Shown: positions 18,305-28,555, counted from the stretch's first letter. The stretch is 40,928 bases of DNA from Gemmatimonadales bacterium (GCA_025934955.1 JAICWE010000028.1:1-40928), one strand, 5' to 3'. A program made the numbers and translations. Notes: a model not told the origin generated them from the letters alone.

Positions 18305-18811
18305 GTGGCGATCGGCGTCAAGGTGATGAAGCGGCCCGAGCGCGAGGTGAGCTACGTGCGCGCCACGCTCAAGGGGATGGCGCTCACCTTCAAGCACATG
18401 TTCCAGCCCCGGGTCACCATGCAGTACCCGGAGCAGAAGAGCACCGACGAGTGGCGCATCTCGCCGCGGTGGCGGGGCACCCACCGGATGCTCACCGACG
18501 AGCAGGGGCGCTCGAAGTGCGTTGCCTGCGGCCTCTGCCCCCAGGTCTGCCCGGCCAACTGCATCAAGCTGGTGCCGGGCGAGGACGAAGAGGGCAACCG
18601 CTACCCGCTGATCTATGAGATCGACGAGTTCCGCTGCGTGTTCTGCGGCTACTGCCAGGAGGTCTGTCCCGAGGAGGCGATCCACGTGGGCGTACACTAC
18701 GAGAACGCCGAATACACCCGGGGCCGGTTCGTGTACGACCTCGAGCGGCTCAGCTCGCAGACCCACGCGGTGAGCACCCTCTGGGACCCCGCCGACCCAA
18801 AGGGCGAGTGA
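18305..18811 (+). CDS. nuoI: NADH-quinone oxidoreductase subunit I (ferredoxin-like)
   Basis: The 168-residue protein holds clusters N6a and N6b. Two ferredoxin motifs are clear: C72, C75, C78 and C82 (CVACGLCPQVCP), and C111, C114, C117 and C121 (CVFCGYCQEVCP). The N-terminal helix region KGMALTFKHMFQPRVTMQYP docks on the membrane arm. The GTG start at 18305 has an excellent ribosome site (GGGAGG 8 bases upstream) and lies 3 bases after the nuoH stop. Electrons pass from NuoG to NuoB through this subunit. Confidence 0.96.
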   Translation: MAIGVKVMKRPEREVSYVRATLKGMALTFKHMFQPRVTMQYPEQKSTDEWRISPRWRGTHRMLTDEQGRSKCVACGLCPQVCPANCIKLVPGEDEEGNRYPLIYEIDEFRCVFCGYCQEVCPEEAIHVGVHYENAEYTRGRFVYDLERLSSQTHAVSTLWDPADPKGE

Positions 18812-18815
18812 CCCG

Positions 18816-19370
18816 ATGACCGAGATCGTCTTCTACATCCTCGCGGCGGCGGCGGTGGTGGGTGCGGCGCTCTGTGTGCTCCAGCGCAGCCCGATCGCGT
18901 CGGCGCTGTGGCTCATGACCACGATGTTCTCGCTTGCCTGCATCTTCGTGCTGCTCGGCGCCCAGCTCATCGGCATTCTGCAGGTGCTGGTGTACGTCGG
19001 CGCGGTGCTGGTGCTGTTCCTCTTCGTGGTGATGCTGCTCAATCTCAGTCACGAGGGCTCCGATCTGCGCGGGCCGTGGGGCGTCGGGGCGGCGGTCGTC
19101 GTGATCGGCCTGCTCGCGGTGGAGCTGTTCGGGCTGTGGCAGTACACGCCGGCGCGGCTGGCCCGCGAGGTGGCGCAGGCGCCGCAGCTCGCCGATCCGC
19201 GCCTCGCGTTTCCGGCGGCGCTCTCGATGCACGCGGTCGCGACGCCCAACGTGGTGGAAGATCTCGCGGCGCCGCTGTTCCAGACCTACCTGATCCCCTT
19301 CGAGGTGACCTCGGTGCTGCTTCTCGCCGCGGCGGTCGGCGCCGTCGTGCTGGCGAAGCGGAGGATCTGA
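18816..19370 (+). CDS. nuoJ: NADH-quinone oxidoreductase subunit J
   Basis: The 184-residue membrane protein shows five hydrophobic helices. The conserved third helix reads [20 protein letters not shown], whose glutamate-poor, glycine-hinged pattern is typical of NuoJ. A loop of about 40 residues between helices 4 and 5 ([17 protein letters not shown]) faces the periplasm. It starts 4 bases after nuoI with only a weak ribosome site and ends one base into nuoK. Confidence 0.94.
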   Translation: MTEIVFYILAAAAVVGAALCVLQRSPIASALWLMTTMFSLACIFVLLGAQLIGILQVLVYVGAVLVLFLFVVMLLNLSHEGSDLRGPWGVGAAVVVIGLLAVELFGLWQYTPARLAREVAQAPQLADPRLAFPAALSMHAVATPNVVEDLAAPLFQTYLIPFEVTSVLLLAAAVGAVVLAKRRI

Positions 19371-19690
19371 TGCCGCCCGCCGCTCCCATCGCGCCGCTGC
19401 TGGGGCCCGCGCTCGGGCTTTCGGCGGTGCTGTTCACGCTGGGCGTCGCCGGCGTACTGCTCCGGCGCAATGCGATCGTGCTCTTCATGTGCATCGAGCT
19501 GATGCTCAATGCGGTCAACCTCGCCTTCATTGCGCTGGCCCAGCTCCAGGGCGTGGGCGGGCAGATCATGGTGTTCTTCGTGATGACGGTGGCGGCCGCG
19601 GAGGCGGCGGTCGGGCTCGCGATCATCCTGGCGATCTTCCGCCACAACCAGTCGGTGGACCTCCAGAACGTGAACCTGCTGCACGGATGA
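19370..19690 (+). CDS. nuoK: NADH-quinone oxidoreductase subunit K
   Basis: The 106-residue protein has three transmembrane helices. The two conserved proton-path glutamates appear in [15 protein letters not shown] and in [21 protein letters not shown] 19370 has GGAGG 6 bases upstream and overlaps the nuoJ stop by one base. It is the MrpC-like antiporter-related part of complex I. It overlaps nuoL by 4 bases. Confidence 0.95.
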   Translation: MPPAAPIAPLLGPALGLSAVLFTLGVAGVLLRRNAIVLFMCIELMLNAVNLAFIALAQLQGVGGQIMVFFVMTVAAAEAAVGLAIILAIFRHNQSVDLQNVNLLHG

Positions 19691-21660
19691 CCGCGCCCAT
19701 CATCGGCCTCGTCTGGGTCGTCGTGGCGCTGCCGCTCCTCGGCGCGGTGCTCAACGGCCTCATCGCCGTGCTGCGCCCGCAGGCGAAGAGCGCGGTGTCG
19801 GTCATCGGCCCCGGCGTGCTGGTCGGGGCCTTCATCATGGCGGCCGCCGTCGTCGTCGGGCTCGCCGGGCTGCCGCCGGACGCCCCGCAGGTGGTGCGCA
19901 TCTGGCCCTGGCTGGTAGCCGGGCGGCTGGACGTGGACATCGCCTTTCTGGTGGACCGGCTCTCCGCCGTGATGCTGCTCGTCGTCACCGGCATCGGCAG
20001 CCTGATCCACATCTTCAGCATCGGCTACATGCGGAGCGACGAGGGCTACGCGCGCTACTTCGCGTACCTCAACCTCTTCGTCGTGTTCATGCTGGTGCTG
20101 GTGCTCGGGTCGAACATGCCGGTGGTGTTCATCGGCTGGGAAGGCGTCGGGCTCGCGTCCTACCTGCTGATCGGCTTCTGGTTCAGCGACGAGCAGAACG
20201 CCGCCGCGGGGAAGAAGGCGTTCCTGGTCAACCGGATCGGCGACTTCGGCTTTCTCGTCGCCATGTTCCTGGTGTGGAATCACGTCGGCGCGCTGGACTT
20301 CTCCACCGTGCTCGGTGCGCCGTGGGTGCCCGGCGGTGCGCTCGTCACCGCGGTGACGCTCTTCCTCTTCCTCGGCTGCGCCGGCAAGTCGGCGCAGATT
20401 CCGCTCTACGTCTGGCTCCCCGACGCCATGGCCGGGCCCACGCCGGTCTCCGCCCTGATCCACGCGGCGACGATGGTGACGGCGGGCGTCTACCTCGTTG
20501 CGCGCACGGGGCTGCTGTTCGCGGCGGCGCCGCTCTCGAGCGCCGTGGTCGCCGGCATCGGCGCGCTCACCGCACTCTTCGCCGCGACGATCGGCCTCCG
20601 GCAGTACGACATCAAGAAGGTGCTGGCGTACTCCACGGTGTCCCAACTCGGCTACATGTTCGTCGGCGTGGGCGCCGGCGCGTACGCCGCCGGCATCTTC
20701 CACCTCGTCACCCACGCCTTCTTCAAGGCGCTCCTGTTCCTCGGCGCCGGCAGCGTGATCCACGCGATGCACCACGCGTATCACGCCACCCACTCGCACG
20801 ATGACGCCCAGGACATGCGCAACATGGGCGGCCTCCGGCGCTACCTGCCGGTCACCTGGGTGCTGATGTGGATCGCGACGCTCGCGATCGCCGGCGTGCC
20901 GCCGTTCTCCGGCTTCTTCTCCAAGGACGAGATCCTCGGCGCCGCCTTCGCCCGCGGCGCGGCGGGCCAGCCGATCTACTACGTCTTCTACGCCATGCTG
21001 GTCGTCGCGGCGTTCATCACCGCGTACTACATGGCGCGCCTCATGGCGATGACCTTCCACGGCGCGAGCCGCGCGACCGCCGCGGAACGGGAGCAGCTGC
21101 ACGAGGCGCCGTGGAGCATGACGGGGCCGCTCATCGTGCTCGGCATCGGGAGTGCCGTGGCCGGCGTGCTCAACCTGCCCACCCTCGTCGGCGGGCACGC
21201 GTGGCTGGAGCACTGGCTCGAGCCGGTCACCGGCATCGCCACCCGGCTCTCGGGGTTCCGGCCGGTGGCGGGGAATCACGAGGCGGTGCTCGTCGGCCTC
21301 GCGGTGCTGGTCGGCGTCGCCGGGCTGATCGCCGGGTTCCGCGCGACCACGGCGCGCGCGCTCGTCCCCGCGCGCGAGGCCGCGCCCGACACCGGGCTCG
21401 CGCGCCTGGTGTACCACAAGTTCTACGTGGACGAGCTGTACGAGCGGTTCATCGTGCGGCCCATCGTCACCTTCTCCCGCGTGTTCCTCTGGCGGATCTT
21501 CGACCAGGGGGTGGTGGACGGCGTCGCGGTGAACGGCTCCGCCCGGCTGTTCCGCGGCATCGGCTGGCTCGGGAGCCGGCTGCAGAGCGGACAGGTGGGA
21601 CTCTACATCGTCGTGTTCGTGGTCGGCGCCATCTGGATCCTTCGCACCATTCTCGGGTGA
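19687..21660 (+). CDS. nuoL: NADH-quinone oxidoreductase subunit L (antiporter-like)
   Basis: The 657-residue distal proton-pumping subunit contains [15 protein letters not shown] with the key Glu, the broken-helix lysine segment [20 protein letters not shown], and [21 protein letters not shown] second conserved lysine lies in [20 protein letters not shown]. The C-terminal hydrophobic helix after a long polar stretch ([19 protein letters not shown]) fits the lateral helix that braces the membrane arm. It overlaps nuoK by 4 bases and is followed by nuoM after 6 bases. Confidence 0.96.
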   Translation: MTAPIIGLVWVVVALPLLGAVLNGLIAVLRPQAKSAVSVIGPGVLVGAFIMAAAVVVGLAGLPPDAPQVVRIWPWLVAGRLDVDIAFLVDRLSAVMLLVVTGIGSLIHIFSIGYMRSDEGYARYFAYLNLFVVFMLVLVLGSNMPVVFIGWEGVGLASYLLIGFWFSDEQNAAAGKKAFLVNRIGDFGFLVAMFLVWNHVGALDFSTVLGAPWVPGGALVTAVTLFLFLGCAGKSAQIPLYVWLPDAMAGPTPVSALIHAATMVTAGVYLVARTGLLFAAAPLSSAVVAGIGALTALFAATIGLRQYDIKKVLAYSTVSQLGYMFVGVGAGAYAAGIFHLVTHAFFKALLFLGAGSVIHAMHHAYHATHSHDDAQDMRNMGGLRRYLPVTWVLMWIATLAIAGVPPFSGFFSKDEILGAAFARGAAGQPIYYVFYAMLVVAAFITAYYMARLMAMTFHGASRATAAEREQLHEAPWSMTGPLIVLGIGSAVAGVLNLPTLVGGHAWLEHWLEPVTGIATRLSGFRPVAGNHEAVLVGLAVLVGVAGLIAGFRATTARALVPAREAAPDTGLARLVYHKFYVDELYERFIVRPIVTFSRVFLWRIFDQGVVDGVAVNGSARLFRGIGWLGSRLQSGQVGLYIVVFVVGAIWILRTILG

Positions 21661-21666
21661 CGCGGC

Positions 21667-23262
21667 ATGGCTGAGATCGAGCTGGTCCTCCGGCATTTCC
21701 TCGCCAGCATCGGCTACGCGCACTGGATCCTGCACGTGCTGCTGATCCTGCCGCTGGTCGGCGCGGTGGGCCTGCTGCTCTCGCCGGGCTCGTGGGCGCG
21801 CTGGTTCACGCTGGTGGTCGCGGCGCTGGAGTTCGGGCTGGCACTCGGACTCTGGTTCGCCTTCGACCCGACCAACGGCGGCATCCAGTTCGAGACCACC
21901 ATCGCCTGGATTCCGGGGTGGGGCATCAGCTACCACGTCGGGCTCGACGGCATCTCGCTCTTCATGGTGCTGCTGGCGACCGGCATGATGCCGCTGCTGG
22001 TCTGGGGAAGCTGGCACTCGATCCAGAACCGCCGCCGCGGCTATTACGCGCTGCTGCTGGCGCTCAAGGCGGCCATGGTCGGCGTGTTCATCTCGCTCGA
22101 CCTCTTCCTCTTCTACTGCTTCTGGGAGCTGCTGCTCATCCCGATGTACTTCCTGATCGGGGTCTGGGGCAGCGCCAACCGGCTCTACGCGGCGACGAAG
22201 TTCGTGATCTACACCTTCGCCGGCTCGATCCTGATGCTGGTCGCGATCATCGCGATGGTGTGGCTGGTGGGCCGCTCCACCGGAACGTACTCGTTCGACT
22301 ACGATCACCTGCTGAGCAACAGCGCCGCGCTCGGGCCGGCGGCGCCATGGCTCTTCACCGCGTTCGCGCTCGCCTTCGCGGTGAAGGTGCCGCTCTTCCC
22401 GTTCCACACCTGGCTGCCCGACGCGCACACCGAGGCGCCGACGGCGGGCAGCGTGGACCTCGCGGTGATCCTGCTCAAGATGGGCACCTACGGCTTCCTC
22501 CGCTTCGCGATTCCGTTCTTCCCGGCGTTCGCGCTGTCGAAGACGGTATCCGCGATCTTCGTGACGCTCGCCGTCGCCGGCATCATCTACGCGGCGCTCG
22601 TCTCCATGGTGCAGCCCGATCTCAAGCGGCTGGTCGCCTACTCGTCGGTGAGTCACCTCGGCTTCGTGATGCTGGGGATCTGGGGGAGTACGGTGGAGAG
22701 CGTGCAGGGCGCCATCATGGTGATGCTCTCGCACGGCATCTCGACCGGCTGTCTCTTCTTCCTGATCGGCATGCTGTACGACCGGCGACATACCCGGCAG
22801 ATCGCCGACTTCGGCGGCCTCGCCCGCGTGGCGCCGCTGATGGCGACGGCGTTCGTGATCACCGCGTTCGCCTCGATCGGCCTGCCGGGCCTCAACGGCT
22901 TCGTCGGCGAGTTCCTCGTGCTGCTCGGCAGCTTCGGCCGCTACCCGCTGGCGGTGACGCTCGCGGCGACGGTGGTGATCTTCGCCGCGTGGTACCTGCT
23001 GTGGGCGGTGCAGCGGGTCTTCTTCAATCCGATGACGAACCCCGAGAACCGCACCATGCGCGACGTGGACCTGCGCGAGCTGGCGGTGCTGTTCCCGCTG
23101 GTCTTCTCGATGGTGTGGATGGGCATCTATCCCCAGCCGTTCCTCCGGCGCACCGAAGCGGCGAGCCGCCGCTACGTCGAGATGGTGCGGCCGTACCTGC
23201 CGCCGCCGGCCAACGCCGCTGCGGCCGGCGCGGCGGCGGCCGTGGTGGAGGCCCGGCCGTGA
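21667..23262 (+). CDS. nuoM: NADH-quinone oxidoreductase subunit M (antiporter-like)
   Basis: The 531-residue subunit has about 14 helices. Conserved proton-channel motifs are YCFWELLLIPMYFLIGVWG, KVPLFPFHTWLPDAHTEAPT and KRLVAYSSVSHLGFVMLGI. HGISTGCLFFLIGMLYDRRH is typical of NuoM. The last 20 residues are an Ala-rich soluble tail (NAAAAGAAAAVVEARP). It overlaps nuoN by 4 bases. Confidence 0.96.
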   Translation: MAEIELVLRHFLASIGYAHWILHVLLILPLVGAVGLLLSPGSWARWFTLVVAALEFGLALGLWFAFDPTNGGIQFETTIAWIPGWGISYHVGLDGISLFMVLLATGMMPLLVWGSWHSIQNRRRGYYALLLALKAAMVGVFISLDLFLFYCFWELLLIPMYFLIGVWGSANRLYAATKFVIYTFAGSILMLVAIIAMVWLVGRSTGTYSFDYDHLLSNSAALGPAAPWLFTAFALAFAVKVPLFPFHTWLPDAHTEAPTAGSVDLAVILLKMGTYGFLRFAIPFFPAFALSKTVSAIFVTLAVAGIIYAALVSMVQPDLKRLVAYSSVSHLGFVMLGIWGSTVESVQGAIMVMLSHGISTGCLFFLIGMLYDRRHTRQIADFGGLARVAPLMATAFVITAFASIGLPGLNGFVGEFLVLLGSFGRYPLAVTLAATVVIFAAWYLLWAVQRVFFNPMTNPENRTMRDVDLRELAVLFPLVFSMVWMGIYPQPFLRRTEAASRRYVEMVRPYLPPPANAAAAGAAAAVVEARP

Positions 23263-24758
23263 ACGCGCTCGACACCACCACGCCGATCGGCGCCACGCTG
23301 GCGCTGCTGCCCGAGCTCCTGCTCACCGGCTGGTCGCTGGTGGTGCTGCTCGTCGTCGCCTGGCGGCACGAGGGCGAGCGCGACAGCCGGTTCGCCGGCT
23401 GGCTCTCGTTCGCCGGGATCCTGCTCTCGCTCGCCGCGGTGCTGGGCATGTGGCATGGCGATTGGCACAGCGAAGGCATCGCGCACATGGTGGCGCTGGA
23501 TTCGTTCCGCTACGCCTCCGCCACGCTCATCCTCCTGCTCGCCGGAGCGTCGACGCTTCTGTCGCTCCGCTACCTCGGCCGGCAGCGGCTGCTTGCGCCG
23601 GAGTACTACCCGCTGATCCTCTTCGCCACGATCGGCATGCTGGTCATGGCCGCGGCGACCGACCTCATCCTGATCTTCCTCGGGCTCGAGGTGATGTCGG
23701 TCGCGGTGTACGTGCTCTCCGGCTTCGACCGCTACCGCCGCTCGTCCGCGGAGGCTGCGCTCAAGTATTTCCTGATCGGCGCGTTCGCCTCGAGCTTCCT
23801 GCTGTACGGTATCGCGCTCATCTGGGGCGCGACGGGCCAGACCAATCTCTCCCTCATCGCGGCGCAGCTCGCCGGCGGCGCGCCGACCATGGCGTCGCTC
23901 GGCCTCGGGCTGCTGCTGATCGGCTTCGGCTTCAAGGTGTCCGCGGTGCCGTTCCACATGTGGGCGCCCGACGTCTACGACGGCGCGCCCACGCCGGTCA
24001 CCGGCTTCATGGCGACCGGCGTGAAAGCGGCCGCGTTCGTCGCGCTGGTGCGGGTGCTGGACCAGGGCTTCATCGCGCAGGCGCACCAGTGGCAGCCGGT
24101 CATCGGCGTGCTCGCCGTCGCCACGATCCTGGTCGGCAACATCACGGCGCTGGCGCAGGAGTCGCTCAAGCGGATGCTGGCGTACAGCTCGGTAGCCCAC
24201 GCCGGTTACCTGCTCGTCGCCGCATGGCCGGGGACGGCGTTCGGCTCCGGCGCGGTGCTTTTCTATCTCGCCGCCTACTGCGTCACCACGCTGGCGAGCT
24301 TCGGCATCCTCGCGGCCATCGAGCACGTGGGCAGCCGGACCGTGCTGATCGACGACCTCGAGGGCCTCTTCAGCAAGCGCCCCTGGGGCGCCACGTCACT
24401 CGCCGTCTGCCTGCTCTCGCTGCTGGGCTTTCCCGGCACCTTCGGCTTCGTGGGGAAGTGGTACATCATCTCGTCGGTGCTGCGCGAGGGATCGTGGATC
24501 CTGCCGGTGGCGGTCGCGGTGGGCAGCCTGATCTCGATCGGTTACTATCTCCCCGTGATCACGGCGATGACGTTCAAGCCGGAGCGCACCATTGACGCGC
24601 ACCGGCAGGTCGCCTTTTCCCGGGCCGGCAAGGCGATCGTGGCGATGGCCGTCCTCCTGATCCTGCTCTTCGGCGTGTGGCCCACCGCACTCCTGAACTC
24701 GGCGGTGCGGAGCGCCCGGACCCTCGCGCCGCAGGCGGTCGTGACCGAGGTCCCATGA
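23259..24758 (+). CDS. nuoN: NADH-quinone oxidoreductase subunit N (antiporter-like)
   Basis: The 499-residue subunit closes the complex I operon. Conserved segments are FLGLEVMSVAVYVLSGFDR with the key Glu, the lysine-containing FKVSAVPFHMWAPDVYDGAP, and KRMLAYSSVAHAGYLLVA. GFPGTFGFVGKWYI is typical of the C-terminal half. GTG 23259 has GGAGG 6 bases upstream and overlaps nuoM by 4 bases. The stop itself overlaps the following phosphohexomutase start, so the operon may extend beyond complex I. Confidence 0.96.
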   Translation: MNALDTTTPIGATLALLPELLLTGWSLVVLLVVAWRHEGERDSRFAGWLSFAGILLSLAAVLGMWHGDWHSEGIAHMVALDSFRYASATLILLLAGASTLLSLRYLGRQRLLAPEYYPLILFATIGMLVMAAATDLILIFLGLEVMSVAVYVLSGFDRYRRSSAEAALKYFLIGAFASSFLLYGIALIWGATGQTNLSLIAAQLAGGAPTMASLGLGLLLIGFGFKVSAVPFHMWAPDVYDGAPTPVTGFMATGVKAAAFVALVRVLDQGFIAQAHQWQPVIGVLAVATILVGNITALAQESLKRMLAYSSVAHAGYLLVAAWPGTAFGSGAVLFYLAAYCVTTLASFGILAAIEHVGSRTVLIDDLEGLFSKRPWGATSLAVCLLSLLGFPGTFGFVGKWYIISSVLREGSWILPVAVAVGSLISIGYYLPVITAMTFKPERTIDAHRQVAFSRAGKAIVAMAVLLILLFGVWPTALLNSAVRSARTLAPQAVVTEVP

Positions 24759-26125
24759 ACGTTCCCAAATCCATCTTCCGGGAGTACGACGTCCGCGGTC
24801 TGGTGGACACCCAGCTCACGCCCGAGCTCGCCCGCGCGCTCGGCCGGGCCTACGCGAGCGTCGGCTGGGACAAGCTCGGCCGCGCCCCGACCCTCGCGGT
24901 GGGGCGGGACAACCGGCCGTCCGGCACCGCGCTGGCCGCGGCCGTCCGGCGGGGCATCGTGGACGCCGGCGGCACCGCCATCGATATCGGCATGCTGCCG
25001 ACGCCGGCGCTCTACTTCGCGGTGTACGCGTTAGGCACCGACGGCGGGCTCCAGGTCACCGGCTCGCACAACCCGCCGGAGTTCAACGGCTTCAAGATGG
25101 TGCTCGCCGGCGACGCCCTTCACGGCGACGAGATCCTGGGCCTCTGGGAAACGATCGTCGCCGAGCGGTGGCGCACCGGCGAGGGCCGGGAGACCAGCGA
25201 CGCGAGCGTGCTGGGCCGCTACAAGGACGCGATCGCGGTGCGCAATCGGCTCACCCGTCCGGTGCAGGCGGTGGTGGACTGCGGCAATGGCGTGAGCAGC
25301 GTCGTCGCCGTCGCCACGCTCCAGTCGATGGGCGCCGAGGTGACGCCGCTGTTCTGCGAGTCGGACGGCACCTTTCCCAATCACCATCCCGACCCGACGG
25401 TGCCCGCCAATCTCGTCGATCTCCAGGCCGCCGTCCGCCGAACCGGCGCCGAGCTCGGCATCGCGTTCGACGGCGACGGCGACCGGATCGGCGCGGTCAC
25501 CGAGACCGGCGAGATCATCTTCGGCGACCAGCTCCTCGTGCTCTTCGGTCGCGACGCGGTGCGCCGCTTCGGCCCCGGCACACCGGTGATCTTCGACGTG
25601 AAGTGCTCCGAGGTGCTGCCGCAGGCGCTGGCCGCCGCCGGCGCGCGGCCGGTCATGTGGAAGACCGGGCACTCGCTGATCAAGGCCAAGATGAAGGACG
25701 AGAAGGCGCCGCTGGCGGGCGAGATGAGCGGCCACATCTTCTTCGGCGGCGACTACCTCGGCTTCGACGACGCGCTCTTCGCCGCGGCGCGGCTGCTGGA
25801 AATCGTGAGCCGTCACGGCTTCGGCCTCGCCGGCCTTCTCGCCGATCTGCCGAAAACCTGCGCCACGCCCGAGATCCGCGTAGAGTGCGCCGAGGACGAG
25901 AAGTTCGTCATCGCCGAGCGCGCGGCCGAGCATTTCGCGGCACGCTATCCGGTGAACACGATCGACGGCGTGCGGATGACGTTCCCACATGGCTGGGGGC
26001 TCATCCGCGCCTCCAACACCCAGCCGGTGCTGGTGCTGCGCTTCGAGGCCACCGACCCCGCGTCGCTCGAGCAGTATCGCGGCGAGGTCATGGGCTGGCT
26101 TGCCGCCCAGGGCGTCAGCGTCTAG
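24755..26125 (+). CDS. phosphomannomutase / phosphoglucomutase
   Basis: The 456-residue alpha-D-phosphohexomutase interconverts hexose 1- and 6-phosphates for cell-surface polysaccharide and sugar nucleotide synthesis. The phosphoserine is S104 in TGSHNPPEFNGFK, the Mg2+ loop is D239, D241 and D243 in FDGDGDRIG, the sugar loop is GEMSGHIFF, and the phosphate-binding loop is RASNTQPVLVLRFEA. The N-terminal IFREYDVRG is typical of bifunctional PMM/PGM enzymes such as AlgC/ManB. The ATG overlaps the nuoN stop by 4 bases with GAGG 5 bases upstream, an unusual position for such a gene. Substrate preference between mannose and glucose cannot be decided from sequence. Confidence 0.93.
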   Translation: MNVPKSIFREYDVRGLVDTQLTPELARALGRAYASVGWDKLGRAPTLAVGRDNRPSGTALAAAVRRGIVDAGGTAIDIGMLPTPALYFAVYALGTDGGLQVTGSHNPPEFNGFKMVLAGDALHGDEILGLWETIVAERWRTGEGRETSDASVLGRYKDAIAVRNRLTRPVQAVVDCGNGVSSVVAVATLQSMGAEVTPLFCESDGTFPNHHPDPTVPANLVDLQAAVRRTGAELGIAFDGDGDRIGAVTETGEIIFGDQLLVLFGRDAVRRFGPGTPVIFDVKCSEVLPQALAAAGARPVMWKTGHSLIKAKMKDEKAPLAGEMSGHIFFGGDYLGFDDALFAAARLLEIVSRHGFGLAGLLADLPKTCATPEIRVECAEDEKFVIAERAAEHFAARYPVNTIDGVRMTFPHGWGLIRASNTQPVLVLRFEATDPASLEQYRGEVMGWLAAQGVSV

Positions 26126-28535
26126 CGCCGGGCGCCGCACCCGGCTCTTCATCGCGGCCGTCTTCGCGGCCGCGCTGCTCTTCGCGGGGCACTGGCTCAC
26201 CACGTTCCTGACGGACCGGTGGTGGGCCGCCGAAGTGACGCCCGCCGCCGTTCCCTTCATCACCCAGGTGCACCTGCTCCGGCTCGTGCTCGAGCTCGGC
26301 GGCATCCTGCTCGCCGTCGCCTGGTTCATCGGGCATCTGCTCGTGGTGTACCGCGCGATCGGCTCCGTGCAGGTTCCGCGGCACGTCGCCAACCTCGAGT
26401 TCCGCGAGACGGTGACGCCCGGCGCGCTGCTCGGCGGTGCCGTCGGCGTCGGCGCGCTGCTCGGGTTGCTCGCGGGGAGCGGCATGGGCGACCTGTGGCC
26501 CGCGGTCGCGCTGGCATGGCACGGCGTGACGGTGGGCCTGCGGGAGCCGCTGCTGGGCCACGATGCCGGCGTCTATGCGGCACAGCTCCCGCTCTGGCGC
26601 GCGCTCCACGGATTCGCGCTGCTGCTCGCGCTGCTCGGACTCGGCACGGTGCTGCTGCTCTACGTGCTGGTCGGCGCGGTGCGGTGGATGGACGGGCGCC
26701 CGGCGCTCAACGACCATGCCCGCCGGCACCTCGGCTGGCTGCTCGCGGCACTCGCCGCGTGCCTCGCGTGGGGCTATCTGCTGGAGCCGTACGAGCGGGT
26801 CGGCGGCATTCCCGGTCCGGTGGACGCCGCCGGCTTCGGTGTCGTCTCGCTCGTCGCCCCCGCACTCGCCGGCGTGGCGCTCACCACGACCGCGCTCTCG
26901 ATCCTGTGGGCGATCCGGCCGCGCCACGCGCTGGCGCTCGCCGGCTGGCTCATTCTCGTCGCCGCCTCGACCATCGGACACTACATCGTGCCGGCCTTCG
27001 CCGGACGGCACGAGCCGTCGGTCGCCGAATCTCCGCCCACCCGCGACCTCGCTCGCGCGGCATGGGGCCTCGAGGCGATGCGCGAGTCCACCTTCGCCGT
27101 CGCCGACACGGTGATCACGCCGGCGCTCTCACTCTGGGGGCCGGCGGTACTCGGCGGCGCGCCGGAGGACAGTACGCCGCCCGTGGTGGACCCGGTGCTG
27201 CTCCAGCTCGGCTCGCGGCCGCAGCCGGCGTGGCTGGTGCTGCGGGGCGAGGGCGCGGCCGGGACGCTATACGCGCTGGCCGACGACCGCGCCTCCGCCG
27301 CCGGCGCGCCGCTCTATCTTCGCCGTGGCGACACCCTCGCGTACCCCGCGCCGAACGCCTTCGACACGCTCTCGCGCCACGCCGTTCGGCCGTACGCTGC
27401 CAGCTACGAGTTGGATGCCGCGGCCCGCGGCCCGGTCGCGGGTGGTTGGGCTCGGCGGTTTGCGCTCGCGTGGGCGCTCCAGGCGACACCGCTCCTCTCC
27501 GATGTGCCGCTCGATACCCGGGTGGCGTGGCGACTTTCTCCGGAGAGCCGGCTCGCGGCCATCGCCCCGTTCGCCCAGTGGAGCGCGCCGGCGGCGGCGC
27601 TGATCGACGACCGCCTCGTCTGGCTGGCCGACGGCTACGTCGCCGCGCGGACCTTTCCGCTCGCCGATACGCTCCGCTGGCGCGGTGAGCTGGCCACGAC
27701 GGTGCGCGCCGGCTTCCGTGGCGTGATCGACGCCGAGAGCGGGCGCACGAGAGTATTCCTGCGGGAGGACGGTGGCCCGATAGCCGCTGCGTGGGCGGAC
27801 CTGGCCGGCGGCGTGGTCGAGCCGGAGAGCGCGCTGCCGTCGGCGATCGCCGGCGCGAGCCGCTATCCAACCGAGCTGCTGCAGGTGCAGGCGAAGGTGC
27901 TGGCCCAGCCGCCGTGGAGCGCAGGCGTTCCGGCGGGCACCGACTCGGCCCGCCGGGCGGCGCCTCCGGGCACGGCGTGGCGCGGCGCTTCCGCGCCGTC
28001 GCTCACGATCGCATTCGACCAACCGCGCGAGCCGCGCCTCAGCGCCGTGCTCGAGGGGCGCGGTGATGGGACGCTGCTGCTGACGCGCATCGACTCCGCG
28101 GTCGGCCTGCCGGCGGCGGCGATGCTCACGACGCGCTGGCACCGCTTCGTCACCTTCGAACAGCTGCGCGATTCCGTGGCAGCCGCCGGCGCCAGGCTCG
28201 AGACCGGCCCGGTTCGCCTCTGGCTCGGCCCGCGCGGCCTCGGCGCGTATGAGGTGGCGTACGTGCGCCGCCACGGCGCGCAGCCGGCAGTGGTGTGGGT
28301 GAGCGTGGCGTCGGGCAGCCGCCTCGGCGCCGGCCGCAACGCGGTGGAGGCGTGGGCCAATCTCCGCGGGGCCTCGGCGCCGTTGCCGCCCGGCATCGTG
28401 CGCGGTCAACTCGACGAGGCGCGCCGCTGGGTCCGCCGGGCCGACTCCGCCCTTCATCGCGGCGACCTCCCCGGCTTCGGTCGGGCATTCGATGCACTGA
28501 AGGACGTCCTCGGCGCGGACTCCCTCGCGCACTAG
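26100..28535 (+). CDS. divergent UPF0182-family membrane protein
   Basis: The N-terminal third has seven predicted helices, beginning RLFIAAVFAAALLFAGHWLT, and the first is followed by the aromatic segment LTDRWWAAEV that resembles the family YTDWLWF signature. Other family-like parts are GHDAGVYAAQLPLWR and the segment after helix 7, HEPSVAESPPTRDLARAAWG (from about residue 304), which recalls the PNEL-TRAAYGL stretch. The last 500 residues are soluble and probably outside the cytoplasm. No ATG or GTG lies in frame between the preceding gene's stop and the first helix; TTG 26100, inside the previous gene by 26 bases, gives an 811-residue protein with basic N-terminus. The exact start is uncertain. 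The biochemical role of the family is unknown. Confidence 0.72.
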   Translation: MPPRASASSAGRRTRLFIAAVFAAALLFAGHWLTTFLTDRWWAAEVTPAAVPFITQVHLLRLVLELGGILLAVAWFIGHLLVVYRAIGSVQVPRHVANLEFRETVTPGALLGGAVGVGALLGLLAGSGMGDLWPAVALAWHGVTVGLREPLLGHDAGVYAAQLPLWRALHGFALLLALLGLGTVLLLYVLVGAVRWMDGRPALNDHARRHLGWLLAALAACLAWGYLLEPYERVGGIPGPVDAAGFGVVSLVAPALAGVALTTTALSILWAIRPRHALALAGWLILVAASTIGHYIVPAFAGRHEPSVAESPPTRDLARAAWGLEAMRESTFAVADTVITPALSLWGPAVLGGAPEDSTPPVVDPVLLQLGSRPQPAWLVLRGEGAAGTLYALADDRASAAGAPLYLRRGDTLAYPAPNAFDTLSRHAVRPYAASYELDAAARGPVAGGWARRFALAWALQATPLLSDVPLDTRVAWRLSPESRLAAIAPFAQWSAPAAALIDDRLVWLADGYVAARTFPLADTLRWRGELATTVRAGFRGVIDAESGRTRVFLREDGGPIAAAWADLAGGVVEPESALPSAIAGASRYPTELLQVQAKVLAQPPWSAGVPAGTDSARRAAPPGTAWRGASAPSLTIAFDQPREPRLSAVLEGRGDGTLLLTRIDSAVGLPAAAMLTTRWHRFVTFEQLRDSVAAAGARLETGPVRLWLGPRGLGAYEVAYVRRHGAQPAVVWVSVASGSRLGAGRNAVEAWANLRGASAPLPPGIVRGQLDEARRWVRRADSALHRGDLPGFGRAFDALKDVLGADSLAH

Positions 28536-28555
28536 CTCGCGCCGCGCGCGCGGGC

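Noticed and set aside
19045..22791. 1248-codon open frame on the minus strand
   Set aside because: It lies antisense to nuoJ through nuoM, is full of Arg/His/Glu/Asp runs and resembles no family. It is a shadow of GC-rich codon use on the other strand.
28536..28555. GC-rich alternating sequence after the UPF0182 stop as a terminator
   Set aside because: No stable stem with a following T-run can be drawn.
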